From: Linepithema humile
Lineage: Eukaryota > Arthropoda > Insecta > Hymenoptera > Formicidae
Assembly (NCBI RefSeq): GCF_040581485.1
Contig: NC_090129.1
Coordinates: forward strand, 7,612,501 to 7,676,500
Direction of reading: 5' to 3'
DNA: 64,000 nt
Shown: one piece after another, positions 25,901-40,000 of the stretch
Numbering within the stretch: the first letter of the stretch is position 1
How the letters are laid out: each line of letters opens with the position of its first letter
Notes under the pieces: generated by a model
What the model saw: the letters and a program-made list of their open reading frames with translations, nothing else
Databases searched by the model: none
What the model was told of the DNA's origin: nothing
Program-made: the position numbers and the translations under genes

Positions 25901-28900
25901 ATAACTACGATAAATATTGAACATGATACTGCCGAAGAAATCACTCAAGAAACCAGCACTGCCGAAACTGCATCTTTGCATACAACTGAGCCATATGTAA
26001 AAGATACTACTCCATTATCTGCAATTACAACTGAATCTCCCATATTTACGTCAAAGGAATTAATTACTGATAACATCTCTCAGAAAGGCACTGATATTTC
26101 TACAGAAACCTCCACTACTGAACAATACACCACATCTTATCTTACCACACAAGAATACTCTACAGAACAATACACTACTTTGAAGCAGTACACTACACCT
26201 GAACAAATTACAGAACAGATTTTGACTACAGAACAATCCAGCACTCCTGAATATTCTACAACAGAACAGCTTAAAACATCTCAACAGCCTACAGAACAGT
26301 ACACTACACCTGAACAATTTACAGAACAGATCTCGACTACAGAACAATCCAGCACTCCTGAATATTCTACAACAGAACAGCTTAAAACATCTCAACAGCC
26401 TACAGAACAGTACACTACACGTGAACAATCTACAGAACAGATCTCGACTACAGAACAATTCAGCACTCCTGAATATTCTACAACAGAACAGCTTAAAACA
26501 TCTCAACAGCCTACAGAACAGTACACTACACGCGAACAATTTACAGAACAGATCTCGACTACAGAACAATCCAACACTCCTGAATATTCTACAACAGAAC
26601 AGCTTAAAACATCTCAACAGCCTACAGAACAGTACACTACACGTGAACAATCTACAGAACAGATCTCGACTACAGAACAATCCAGCACTCCTGAATATTC
26701 TACAACAGAACAGCTTAAAACATCTCAACAGCCCACAGAACAGTACACTACACGCGAACAATTTACAGAACAGATTTCGACTACAGGACAATCCAGCACT
26801 CCTGAATATTCTACAACAGAACAGCTTAAAACATCTCAACAGCCTACAGAACAGTACACTACACCCGAACAATTTACAGAACAGATCTCGACTACAGAAC
26901 AATTCAGTACTCCTGAATATTCTACAACAGAACAGCTTAAAACATCTCAACAGCCCACAGAACAGTACACTACACGCGAACAATTTACAGAACAGATTTC
27001 GACTACAGAACAATCCAGCACTCCTGAATATTCTACAACAGAACAGCTTAAAACATCTCAACAGCCCACAGAACAGTACACTACACGCGAACAATCTACA
27101 GAACAGATCTCGACTACAGAACAATCCAGCACTCCTGAATATTCTACAACAGAACAGCTTAAAACATCTCAACAGCCTACAGAACAGTACACTACACGCG
27201 AACAATTTACAGAACAGATTTCGACTACAGAACAATCCAGCACTCTTGAATATTCTACAACAGAACAGCTTAAAACATCTCAACAGCCTACAGAACAGTA
27301 CACTACACCTGAACAATTTACAGAACAGATTTCGACTACAGAATCCGGCATATCACAACACTCTACAGAAAAGCATTTCACTACAGAACAGTTTTGGACA
27401 TCAGAGCAACCTACTGAACAATATACTGTATCTGAACAGTCTACAAAACAGATCTCTACTACAGAACAATATAGCACATTCGAATATTCCACAGAGGTAC
27501 ATTCTACTACCGAACAATCTAAAGAATCTACGCAATCATCCTTTACTACCGTGCAATATAGTACAACTGAATATTCCACGGAAGAATATTCTACTTCTGA
27601 AAAATCTACAGAACAATCCGTCACTGAAATTAGCCGGAATAAAACAAATATGATTTGCAACTTAGACACAGATTGCACGGAATGTGAGATTTGCATTGAT
27701 CGTCTATGCCAGAATCCATGTAGAGTTAATAATCCATGCCCTGAGAATGTTTTATGCGACGTTACGAATCACCGGCCTGTGTGCTTAGACTCAAGTACCG
27801 AGCAGAGTACGTCTAATTGTAGCATACTCCCAGGTAAAGATTTTTTGTGTCGGGAGTTTCGTAATTGTGGTATCATTTCATGTCACTGTCACCGATGTTC
27901 TCTGCAAGCTTCCTCCAGTATGGGTTCATATTATCGTGTCCAGATGAAAGTTGGAAGCAACCAATTCTGGAGTGTGTACACACACTGCTTGCCGAATGAA
28001 TCGGTCATTTCACGAAATGGCTCATCCGTGTAAATCCATAAATGAAAATATCATCGGTATACTATAAAGGCGACACATAAATCGAACTTTCCTCTCTCCC
28101 TATGACGACCGTGAAAATGTTGAAAATTGTCAATAGGCAGTCGCAGACACTGCCTTCCCAAATGCAGACAAAGGACTGCTGCATTAGCGCTCTCCGCATG
28201 TACATTAACGCTTATGCACGATTTTCTCTTACAGCTTTTTAATCTAACATCTAATGGATTGCGATTTCACAATTGTCTATTTTCAGGAGAAATTATCTTT
28301 TACGTTGGCAGATTGACAACAAATTTCATCAAATACGATGTCAATCTATCAACATTGTTAATATTTGAATTACAAAGATGCTCTTATTTCAAAATCAATG
28401 TATTGTACGAAAAATGAAGTAATTATAAAAGAAAATTTCATCTGAAAATAGACGCATCGATGTTTCTAAGCTACTATACTTGACACATGTAACACAAATA
28501 TCACTATATGTCTCATAATTTAAAGAAAAATAGTACATCGTCCTTGTGTGTTCATATTTATGTATTGCACATTGGCAACATCTATGCGATAGACTTAAGT
28601 AAAATGTGAATTGTTTTATAGCTGTCGTTTTTGGTCGAGCAAATCAAGATGATAGTTAAAAATTATATCAAAATCGATTTTCTGTTGGGACATGTACATT
28701 AACATTTCACAACGTTTTCGTCGTTCGTGATAATTAATTCCTGCATCTAATACAAATTTGTTCCGCTAGACGTGAAATGCACGACGCACAACGACTGTCC
28801 CATTCAACTGGCCTGCATAAATCAACAATGTCTGAATCCTTGCACTTTGGGCAATCCGTGCGACTTCGTCGAAGTTTGTCATGTACATTATCATAGGCCG

Positions 28901-31900
28901 GTCTGCGTTAAAGGTACGTTCACTGTTAAATTAAATAATATTTGACATTTCAGTAATTGAAAAAAATTAATTCACTATTTTATATAACGTTTTTCAGAGG
29001 ATTTCAATGAAACGAAATGTCCTTACTGCCCGCCCGGTATGCAATGCGACCCATTGACAAATACATGCGTGAAAGGTTTGTACGACTGCCAGCACTGTGC
29101 GACTTGGTTACACCTAATTTTATTTTCAGTTTTTCATAGCCGTCAATAGATTTGTAAATATGTATGTACTGTACATATTTCACGAACATATTTTGCAAAT
29201 TATCCGCAAATATGCAAATTGCATAAAACTTTATAAAGCACACAGAATATTTAATACTCTCGTGCATGATCATGAAGAATGATCTCTGAAATATTCATCT
29301 TTTTGAACATATATTTTCCCGTTTAGAGAAAATATTTTTCTCTTAATAATCCCCATACTTTATGCACATATGCTATATATATAATATATAGCATATATAT
29401 AAAATGCAATAAGAACTAATGCTGCAATATAAAACAGAAAATCGCATATGCTATGCAAAGAAAATTCTTTTCTTTTAAGTCTTCTATTCTGTCCAAGTCC
29501 AAAAATCCAAAATTGCAAATCTTATATTCGTGCACTACCCTTCCTGGGGCTACATGGGCTTTCTCACTCTTTCTTTAGCGGGTTGCACTAGCAACAGGGA
29601 TTGCCCGCTGACAGAGGCGTGCATTGGGCACACTTGCCAGGAGCCATGTTTAGTTCGAAATCCGTGTGCGGAACATGCCATTTGCATTAATACGAATCAC
29701 GGAGCCGATTGCAGCTGTGAGGAAGACTATCATGGAAACGGATTCTCCTATTGCGATTTGCGTGAGTTTTATTAATATTAAATTTATAAAATTTTTATAA
29801 TTTAATTTAACTTTGCAATAAAAATTAAAAATAGACAAGTCTAATTCGAATAATTAATTATGCAAGTGAATAAAAATTGTAAGCAAAGCTTTGCAGTTGA
29901 TTATACAATTTTATATACTCTGTTGAAAGATTAATTAAAAATGTATATAAAAATCTAATTGATACATCCTTCCAATTTCAGTGGAAGAGGGCAAGAATAT
30001 TTGCCAATACAACGAAGACTGTCCCCCGCACAAATACTGCGATCGCCTCAACAGACTGTGTATCAATCCTTGCGTCGAACATGACTGCGGAGAAAACGCG
30101 AAGTGTGTCTCCAGTAACCATGAAGCGCAGTGTACGTGCCTTCCTGGATATCAAGGAAATCCTCAGATTGACTGCCAGGAGATACCGACCTCTAATCCTT
30201 GCGTACCAAATCCTTGCGGTTTGAACGCTTTGTGCGAGAACGATAATGGAAATCCCGTTTGTTTCTGCCCGAAAGGCCTAACTGGAAGTCCGTTCGAGCA
30301 ATGCAGTATGTATACATTTTCAGAAAATATTGTGACATTATTCATTTGCTTCAGATTGTATAAAAATGCATACATATAAATAACGTTACAAAATATTAAG
30401 CATTAATTTCTTAATCAATCAATTTTTTAATGTGTTCAGTTCCTGAAGGTGATCAGTGTGAAGGCAACCCTTGCGGTGCGAACTCGGGATGTCGGGTGAT
30501 AAATGGACAGGTGAAGTGCTTCTGTCTGCCTGGCTACGAAGGAGATCCGCCGCACGTTCCCTGCATACTCCCCAGCACTTCTTGCGAGCCTTCTCCTTGC
30601 GGTCCCAACACTCGCTGTTCCGTATTGAGCAACGGCTTTGCAAAGTGTACCTGTCTACCTGGATACATTGAAAGTCCTAACACTATCAGAGGATGCGTAC
30701 CGAAAGAAAATCAATGCGACTTTAATCCATGCGGCTTTGGGGCGATATGCAACAGTACGAGAGTACCACCTTGTTACTGCCCGGATCTCATGATTGGAAA
30801 TCCATATAAGAATTGCGGAGGTAATTATTATCAATCGTTAAATAATATGAAATAATAAGAATTTACTTAGAAAATAATGAAAAACATGGAAAATTGAGAA
30901 ATAATATTCTGGAAATTTAAAAAGTATTAGATTTTTCTGTAATTATAATCAGTCGTAACAGAGTTCTATGAATTTCTATGTGCAGCACGCCCAGCGGAAC
31001 CGTACGATCCCTGTCTGTTATCGCCTTGCGGCAAGAATGCTATTTGTACAGTAGTCAATGGCGCAGCTAAATGTACATGCGTACCGCCATTCATTGGCAA
31101 TCCTTATCTGGATGGTTGTGAAGCCGAATGCATCATTAATCGAGATTGCGAGGGTCATCTGGCTTGTTTCAATCAGCATTGTAGAGATCCATGTCCAGGC
31201 GTGTGTGGCGCCAATGCGCGATGCGAAGTCGTCGATCACCTACCGATGTGCTCTTGTTTGCCGGGATATACCGGAGATCCGTTTAGAGCCTGCAAAGTGG
31301 AGAGGCCTAGTAAGTTTTTTGAAATTTATTTTTAGCAGATATTAATCGCAAAAACAACTATATAGTAACGAATCTAATTTGTGTTTTTTATAGTAATACC
31401 TGATCAGAATCCATGCTTGCCGTCGCCATGCGGCCCGCACAGTATTTGCCGTGTGATGAACGATCGTGCTGTTTGCTCCTGTAGTCCGGGTTACCAAGGC
31501 ACGCCGCCGCATTGCCGTCCCGAATGCCTCGTCAGCACAGAATGCCCAGCTCACCTGGCTTGTATCAATCAGAAATGTAACGATCCTTGCCCGGATTTGT
31601 GCGGTTTGAATGCTGATTGTCAGGTCGTGAATCACAATCCCATCTGCAGTTGTCCTCGTCAATATGTCGGCGATCCATTCACGCATTGCGCCAAGGAAGG
31701 TAATAACATTAGCTTACTTTCACTGTTTAATCTATTGAATGTAAAGTACACAAAATTGTCTTTGTTGATCAATAGCGAATAAAGTAATAGCGAAAATAAA
31801 ACAGCAAGATTTGCAATTTTCAGCTATTAAAGGAATAAATATTTCAAACGTATCAAATAATTATATTATTTGCAGAACCGTTACCACCAACCACGAATCC

Positions 31901-34900
31901 TTGTTTGCCGTCGCCTTGCGGACCTAACGCTGATTGCCGCGTCCAAGAAGATCATCCCATCTGCACGTGTATTAGCGGTATGTACGGAGCACCGCCGAAT
32001 TGTAGACCAGAGTGTGTCATCGATCAAGATTGCGTCAGTTCCTTAGCATGTATTCAAAAGAAGTGTTTGGATCCGTGCATTGGATCATGCGGATTCAACA
32101 CAAATTGCGCAGTGCAAAATCATCGACCGATATGCCAGTGTTACGAAGGCTACGAAGGAGATCCTTTCTCAGGCTGTGCCAAAAGTAAGATTTCAACAGA
32201 TTCTGCAGCGATACTTCTTTTTAATGCAACGCGTGTTTTTCTAATAGCTAAAAGATTGTAATTATTATTTTTAATTATTTATATTACTATTGTTGAGTAC
32301 GATTTAAAGTGTTTTATGTATATTTCGAATGTTTAATACATTTTTATTCTACAGCTGTCTTCCCAGCGCCATTGCCGTGCGATCCTTCGCCATGCGGTGC
32401 AAACGCCGTATGCAAGGAGCGTAATGGCGCGGGCTCTTGCACTTGCCTGCCCGATTACACCGGCGATCCGTACGAGGGCTGCAGACCAGAATGCGTTCAA
32501 AATTCAGATTGCATTCACACGAAGGCTTGCATCAACAACAAGTGCAAGGATCCATGCATTGGAGCGTGCGGAATTAATGCACAATGTCAAGTTTATAACC
32601 ATCAACCGTCCTGCAGCTGTCTTTCTGGTTACACCGGAGATCCACTTACATCTTGTCACATACCATTAGGTATGCTTGTAATATTTTTCTCACATCTTTG
32701 TGTAGTCGCGAATAAAAAGCTTTTTCAATGATCTATTCAAGCATCTATAATGTGATATATTTTTTATAGAACCTCCAGTACCGGGTGATACGTGCCAACC
32801 GTCTCCCTGTGGACCATACAGCAATTGCCGCGTCGTTGATAATCACGCAGTATGCTCCTGCCAACCTAATTACATCGGTAGCCCACCGTCATGCCGACCA
32901 GAATGCGTGGTCAGTACCGACTGCAGCCCGAATGCAGCGTGCATCAATCAGAGGTGCAAAGATCCATGTGCAGGCACGTGTGGCGTGAACGCGGATTGTC
33001 GAGTAATCAATCATAATCCAGTCTGCATTTGTGCGATCGGCTATAGTGGAGATCCATTCTTCGGATGCGTTAAAGAAGGCAAGTTTCAAATCTTTATTTT
33101 CGACATTCTGCATATTTTATCAATTTCTATATTTTTAATGCGTTAATTTTTTTAGTGAAACAACTTAATTAGATAGAAATAATAATTAATGTGTAATGTT
33201 CTAGCAGAAGTGACACCAATACCAAAACCGGGCGGCAATCCGTGCATCCCTCCGCCATGCGGGCCGAATTCCCAGTGCCGCGTAATCGACGGTTTTCCAG
33301 CGTGCTCATGCTTACCGAATTACGTTGGCCGTGCACCAAACTGTCGTCCCGAATGTGTCATTAACGAGGGATGTCCCGGGAACTTGGCGTGCCAGAACGA
33401 ACAGTGCGTGGATCCGTGCCCAGGCTCTTGCGGCGTGAATACATATTGCAATGTTGTAAAACACAATCCTATCTGTATCTGTAACGAAGGCTACACCGGC
33501 AATCCGTTCACAGAATGTACACCCATCGTGGAAGGTATGTTTCTCACACGATTCAGATTTTGCAAAACGTATTTGTCACATTAAATTTTATTTTTGTTAA
33601 TGATTATTTTATTAATAAACGCTTTATAATTATTTCCAGCGCCTATTACAACGGAGCAACCTCGCACACCGTGCAATCCATCGCCGTGCGGTGCTAACGC
33701 CGTGTGCAACGAGCGAAATGGCGTCGGATCTTGCACATGCCTGCCGCAGTACTTCGGCGACCCGTACATCGCCTGCAGACCCGAATGCGTGACTAACGCC
33801 GATTGCGACCGCAGCAAAGCCTGCCTGAACAACAAGTGCATCAATCCGTGCCCGGGTACATGTGGCCAGGATGCAACCTGCCGCGTCGTCAATCACGCAC
33901 CGATGTGTTCCTGTTTGCCAGGCTACACCGGCGATCCGGTGAACGGCTGTACTATCTTGGAAATTGTGACGCCGCTGCCCGCGCCGACCGATCCTTGCGT
34001 ACCGTCGCCGTGCGGACCCAACAGCAATTGCCGAACTCACGACGGTCACGCGGTGTGTCTGTGCCAGCCAGGATTCTCCGGCATTCCACCGAACTGCCGA
34101 CCAGGTTGCATCGTCAGCTCCGAGTGCTCGCAGAACAAAGCGTGTATCAATAACAAGTGCGCGGACCCGTGTCCGGGCTCTTGCGGGCAGAACACCAACT
34201 GTCTCACGGTGAACCACAATCCCATCTGCAGCTGTGCCAGCGGCTACGTTGGCGATCCCTTCGTACACTGCACCAGGATCAGTACCATATCGCCGTTGCC
34301 GAAGGGAGAGGAAGACCCGTGCGTGCCGAATCCATGCGGCCCGAACTCGCAATGCAAAGTAGTCGGCTCGAGTCCGGCGTGCTCCTGCTTGCAGAACTAC
34401 ATCGGCCGTCCGCCGAACTGCAGACCGGAGTGCACCGATAACTCGGAATGCTTCAACAGCGCGGCGTGCATTAATCAAAGATGCAAGAGTCCTTGTCCTG
34501 GCGCTTGCGGCGAATTTGCCAGATGCACGGTGCAGAATCACGTTCCAATTTGCGCTTGCTCCGAGGGATACGAGGGCGATCCCACTGTGCGTTGCGTCCT
34601 AGCATCTCCACCAGGTGAGAAATTTCAATATTTAATGCACTGAGTTCTCAAAGAGAATGTTTCAACATATGATGCACTCTATTGTATGTATATGTTTACA
34701 GTGACAGACAAGCCTGTGTCGAATCCGTGCTCACCGAATCCTTGCGGCCCCAACGCGCAATGCCGCGAGAGAAACGGAGCAGGCGCTTGCCTATGTCCAC
34801 CTGATCTGATAGGTGATCCTTACGATGTCATCAGGGGATGCCATAAGGAATGCGAGACGAATAATGATTGCGCGCCGCAGCTGGCGTGTGTTGGCTTCAA

Positions 34901-36975
34901 ATGCACAGATCCGTGTCCCAATTCGTGTGGAACGTTGTCCATATGTAACGTACAAGCGCACGTTCCTGTCTGCCTGTGCCCACCAGGATATACGGGAGAT
35001 CCATACTTTGCTTGCGAGGTCGAGGAAATGACAAGTAGGTCCTGCATGATGGCACATTATTGATATCTGAAATATAAATATTTTGTATCAATATTTGGTA
35101 ATATTTTTAGTTATCAGTTATGGAAGGAAAATATTAATGACAATAATTATCGAAAGTCACGCTTTATATATTCAAATAAATTATTTAATATAATTTTTAC
35201 GTAAAAATACGATATTTTTTCATCAGAAACGTTGGAGCCATGCTCTCCATCACCTTGTGGACCCAACAGTAAATGCCGAGTTGTCAACGGTCAAGCTGTG
35301 TGCACTTGTTTACCAGAGTACAGAGGTATTCCACCATCATGCAGGCCAGAATGCATCGTTAATGCTGAATGTCCGCCACATCTGGCATGTGTAAACAAGA
35401 AATGCGCGGATCCTTGCCCGAACACCTGTGGACTGAGGGCGCAGTGTACTACGAAAAATCACAACCCGATCTGCACTTGTCCTGCTGGCTTCACGGGAGA
35501 TCCTTTCACTTTATGCTCGCCACATGGTAAGCATCACGCATATTCTATTTACTATTTCCGTCTTAAGATTAACATGAAATTTTATAAATCCTATTTTAAG
35601 TATAGTTATTTTTAATATTAATATAAATATTCCTTCCAAACATAAAAAGTATATAATAATTGTTTTCCAGTTACTAGCGATTATCCGATAACTGAGCGGC
35701 CACCGTCTTGCACCCCATCTCCTTGCGGTCCGAACTCTTTGTGTCAAATTATATCCGGCAATCCCGCGTGCTCTTGCCTGCCAAATTATATTGGCGTACC
35801 GCCGCAATGTCGACCCGAATGCATCTTGAGCTCCGAATGCAAGAGCCTTCTCGCTTGCGTCAATCAGAGGTGTGCGGATCCATGTCCGGGTTCGTGCGGA
35901 GTAAACGCTCAGTGTCACGTATTAAACCATTTGCCAGTTTGCACGTGTATAGAAGGTTTTACCGGAGATCCATTTACGCAATGCAGCATTATTCCGCCAG
36001 GTAAACGAAGTGTGCAATAAACACGAATAATTTAGCTTGTAAAAAATTAATTTTAAAAGAAAAAAATAGGAAAAATTTGGAATCTGCATGAAGTATCACG
36101 CGTTATTCTCATTATAAAATACACAATTTAATTATTTGTTTTTAATATAAATATTTTTATAGTTACAGTACCACCACCCATAGATCCTTGCGCTCTATCT
36201 CCATGTGGCCCGAACGCCATATGCGATAATGGCGAATGCAAATGCTTGCCCGAGTACATCGGTAATCCTTATGAAGCCTGTCGTCCGGAATGTATCCTCA
36301 ATTCTGAATGCCCGCGCGATAAAACTTGTCTGAAGAATAAGTGCAAAGATCCGTGTCCCGGAATATGCGGTCAGAACGCACGGTGCGACGTGGTAAATCA
36401 CATTCCCGTCTGCTCCTGTTCATCCGGCTACATAGGCGATCCGTTCGTCAGTTGCCGCGTTCAACCTAAAGGTACGCGAAGATATTCTGCAACTTCTTTT
36501 ATTTGCTTCGATTGATATTATTGTAATTATATTGTTAGTTTTTAATTGTGTTATAAAATCAGCTCTCTTTGATAGCGAAATTAATTTTTATCCCTCATGC
36601 TGCAGTGCCAGATTCTCAAAGGGATCCATGCACGCCGTCGCCCTGCGGACCTAACAGTCAGTGTCGCAACATCGAGGATCACGCTGTGTGCTCTTGTATT
36701 CAAGGATACCTCGGTTCTCCGCCGTCTTGTAGACCGGAGTGTATTGTTAGCTCTGAGTGTCCACCAACACGAGCTTGCGTAAACAAAAAGTGCACGGATC
36801 CTTGTCTGGGTTCTTGCGGTTTGAACGCGAGGTGCGAAGTCATCAATCACTCGCCGATATGCAGTTGTCTGCCCGGACAGACTGGAGATCCGTTTAGGAG
36901 CTGTTACGACATTCCACGTAAGAAGCATTTATGTGATCACGAAGAGAATAATATTGATAATTTTGTGAAACAGTG

Positions 36976-37011
<36 letters not shown>

Positions 37012-37027
37012 GCGTGTGCGTGTGTGT

Positions 37028-37095
<68 letters not shown>

Positions 37096-40000
37096 ATTTT
37101 AAAAATTTATAATTAATTTGACTAATTATTAAGATTATAACGGAAAGAAAATATTTGCAATAGCTTCAAATGAAGTAAATTAACTAATAAATACTATGTT
37201 TATTTTAGTACCACTGGAGCCTAAGGATCATGGCGATCCTTGCAATCCTTCGCCATGCGGACCGAACGCGCTTTGTCAGAACGCAAACGGACAACCATCG
37301 TGTTCGTGTCTACCCTCGTACATCGGCATTCCGCCATCTTGTCGGCCGGAGTGTCTCATCAACCCTGACTGCCCTGCAGAAAAATCCTGCATAAATATGA
37401 AATGTAAAGATCCTTGCCCGGGATCCTGCGGAGACAACGCTGAATGCAAAGTAGTGAATCACGCTGTGACTTGTTCGTGTAAGATCGGATACACGGGCAA
37501 TCCGTTTGTGCAATGTATATTAGAAGGTACGTTGTTTATTAATCAATTCTTTCAGCACAAAGCTCTGCAGTGTCTTAAATTTGTTGTATTATTAATTAAT
37601 TAAATGCTTGATATTTTTTCTATAGAGGAAACGATAAATCCGTGCGAGCCTTCGCCGTGCGGAGCCAACGCGATCTGTCAGCAGCGAGATAACGCAGGAG
37701 CCTGCATATGCATCGAGGACTATCACGGAAATCCTTACGAAGGCTGTCAACCGGAGTGTGTCCTCAGCGCGGATTGTCCCACGAACAAGGCTTGCGTTCG
37801 CAATAAATGTAAAGATCCTTGCCCAGGCGTATGCGGCATCCGGGCGCAGTGCTCAGTGATCAATCACATTCCTACGTGCACTTGCGAACCTGGATACATC
37901 GGAGACCCGTTCACAATTTGCACGCTTCAACTGGAAGTGGACACCGAATCTACCGTCAGAGACCCGTGCTCGCCCTCACCCTGTGGACCGAACAGCTTAT
38001 GCCGCGCGATAAACGATCAAGCCGTATGCACGTGTCAAGAATCCTTCGTGGGTGCCCCACCGAACTGCAAGCCGGAATGCGTTGTCAATTCGGAGTGTCC
38101 GCAAAGTAAAGCGTGTTACAAATATAAATGCACGGATCCGTGCCCCGGCACTTGCGGAGTGGAAGCCAATTGCCGTGTCATCAATCACAATCCGCTCTGC
38201 AGTTGTCCGCAAGGAAAGACGGGCGATCCCTTCTCCAGATGTTTCCCTGAACCCGGTAATTATCGATATTTCTAATTAATAATTGTGTAACAATCATGAA
38301 CTTGCTTTAATTATTTTTATAAGTGTAAGAATTACAACGTGAATCGACTATGTTATAAAAGTTACATTGTTTTTCTATTTATTTGTTTAATGTCTTGCAA
38401 TACTTCTTAATGTTTACAGTTATGCCGTTACCACCAGTGGATCCTTGTTTCCCTAGTCCTTGTGGACTCTACGCGGAGTGTAAAGTTGTAAACAATCAAG
38501 CCGCATGCAGCTGTTTGAAAAATTACATTGGAATACCGCCCAATTGTCGCGCAGAATGCGTAGTTAACACAGATTGCGCATCGGATCAAGCTTGCATCTC
38601 AGAAAAATGTCGCGATCCATGCATCGGCTCTTGCGGCCAGAATGCTGATTGCCGAGTTCAGAATCACATACCAGTCTGCTTATGTCAACCTGGCTATTCT
38701 GGCGATCCCTTCTCTCTATGCACTGTAATTAGGGGTGCGTATTTTTATATTATATAAAATTTTCAGAACGTATGCGTTGATAATCAATTGTAAAAAATAT
38801 TTATCTCTAAAACAGTAATAATTTCTTGGTATACAACAAATATACTAAGAAAAAAATAAATATAGTTTCTCTAGTTTTTGATCAGTGCTCGATTATCGTA
38901 ATTGTTTTACATAGAATTATTTCAGATGTTTTATTATCGATGTATTAATATTACAGAACAACCAAAGATCCCTGAAGATTTGTGCAATCCGTCTCCTTGC
39001 GGGCCTAATGCGGAATGCAATGAAGGTGTATGCACTTGTCTTCGTAATTACTTCGGAGATCCATACTCGTACTGTCGACCAGAATGCACGATGAATTCTG
39101 ATTGTCCTCGCATCAAAACGTGCATCAATCAAAACTGCGTAGATCCTTGCCCGGGCACGTGCGGTCGTGATGCACGTTGCGACGTTGTCAATCACGTTCC
39201 AATGTGTAGCTGTCCACCTGGCTACACCGGAAATCCGTTCCTTCTGTGTCGACCACATATACCAGATGGTAAGTTCATAAATATGTATTAATTTTTTATC
39301 ATGTTTTTTTTTAATCATATCTAAAGTAAAATATTTTTAAAATGATAAATACATTTGTTAAGTTTTATTTTTTTGCGTTTTAAGTTAATTATTTGTAATA
39401 AATATTACGCATATATATTATTCGCAGATACTATTAAACAACCATGCAGTCCTTCGCCTTGCGGACCAAACAGCATCTGCAAAGCTGTAAGTGGTCATGC
39501 TGTATGCTCGTGCCAGCCTGGTTTAATTGGTAGTCCACCCGCCTGTAGACCAGAATGTGTGGTCAGTGCCGACTGTCCATTGACACAAGCGTGCCTGAAT
39601 AACAAATGTCAAGATCCATGCCCAGGCACCTGTGGACAGAATACAAATTGTCAAGTAGTCAATCATAATCCGATATGCAGCTGCTCTGAATCTTACACGG
39701 GCGATCCCTTCACTATATGCTATCCACAGCCGAGTAAGTCGTTTAGATTTTTTTCTCATCTCTCGTTTATCATTGTTAACTATTTCGTAATTGAATTTAT
39801 TAATTGTGTCCTTTAACTTGGAGATAAAAGAAATAAATTATAAAGCAGTCAGAACAATCTGTCAAATTTCTAAGTGTTAAATGTTGTCTTCTCATTTAAA
39901 AACTTGTTTGCAGAAACACCGCCTGCGCCGATAAACCCGTGTCAGCCATCGCCTTGCGGTCCTAACGCGGAATGTCAAGTGAGAGGTGACAGTCCTGCGT

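Noticed and set aside
26060..27316. 418-codon open frame on the minus strand (Leu/Phe/Cys-rich)
   Set aside because: It is the antisense shadow of the 111-base coding repeat. Unit length divisible by three keeps it open; it has no flanking gene structure.
26421..27653. 410-codon Asn/Leu/Gln-rich frame on the + strand
   Set aside because: It is a shifted frame of the same repeat and opens and closes with it. The dpy frame continues into cysteine-rich sequence on both sides.
28127..28417. 96-codon + frame in intron 40
   Set aside because: It has no family resemblance and no splice sites that keep the dpy phase.
33630..34541. 303-codon minus-strand frame over the fused triplet exon
   Set aside because: It mirrors the dpy exon. 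Cys, Pro and Asn codons rarely give stops in reverse, and no domain is recognisable.
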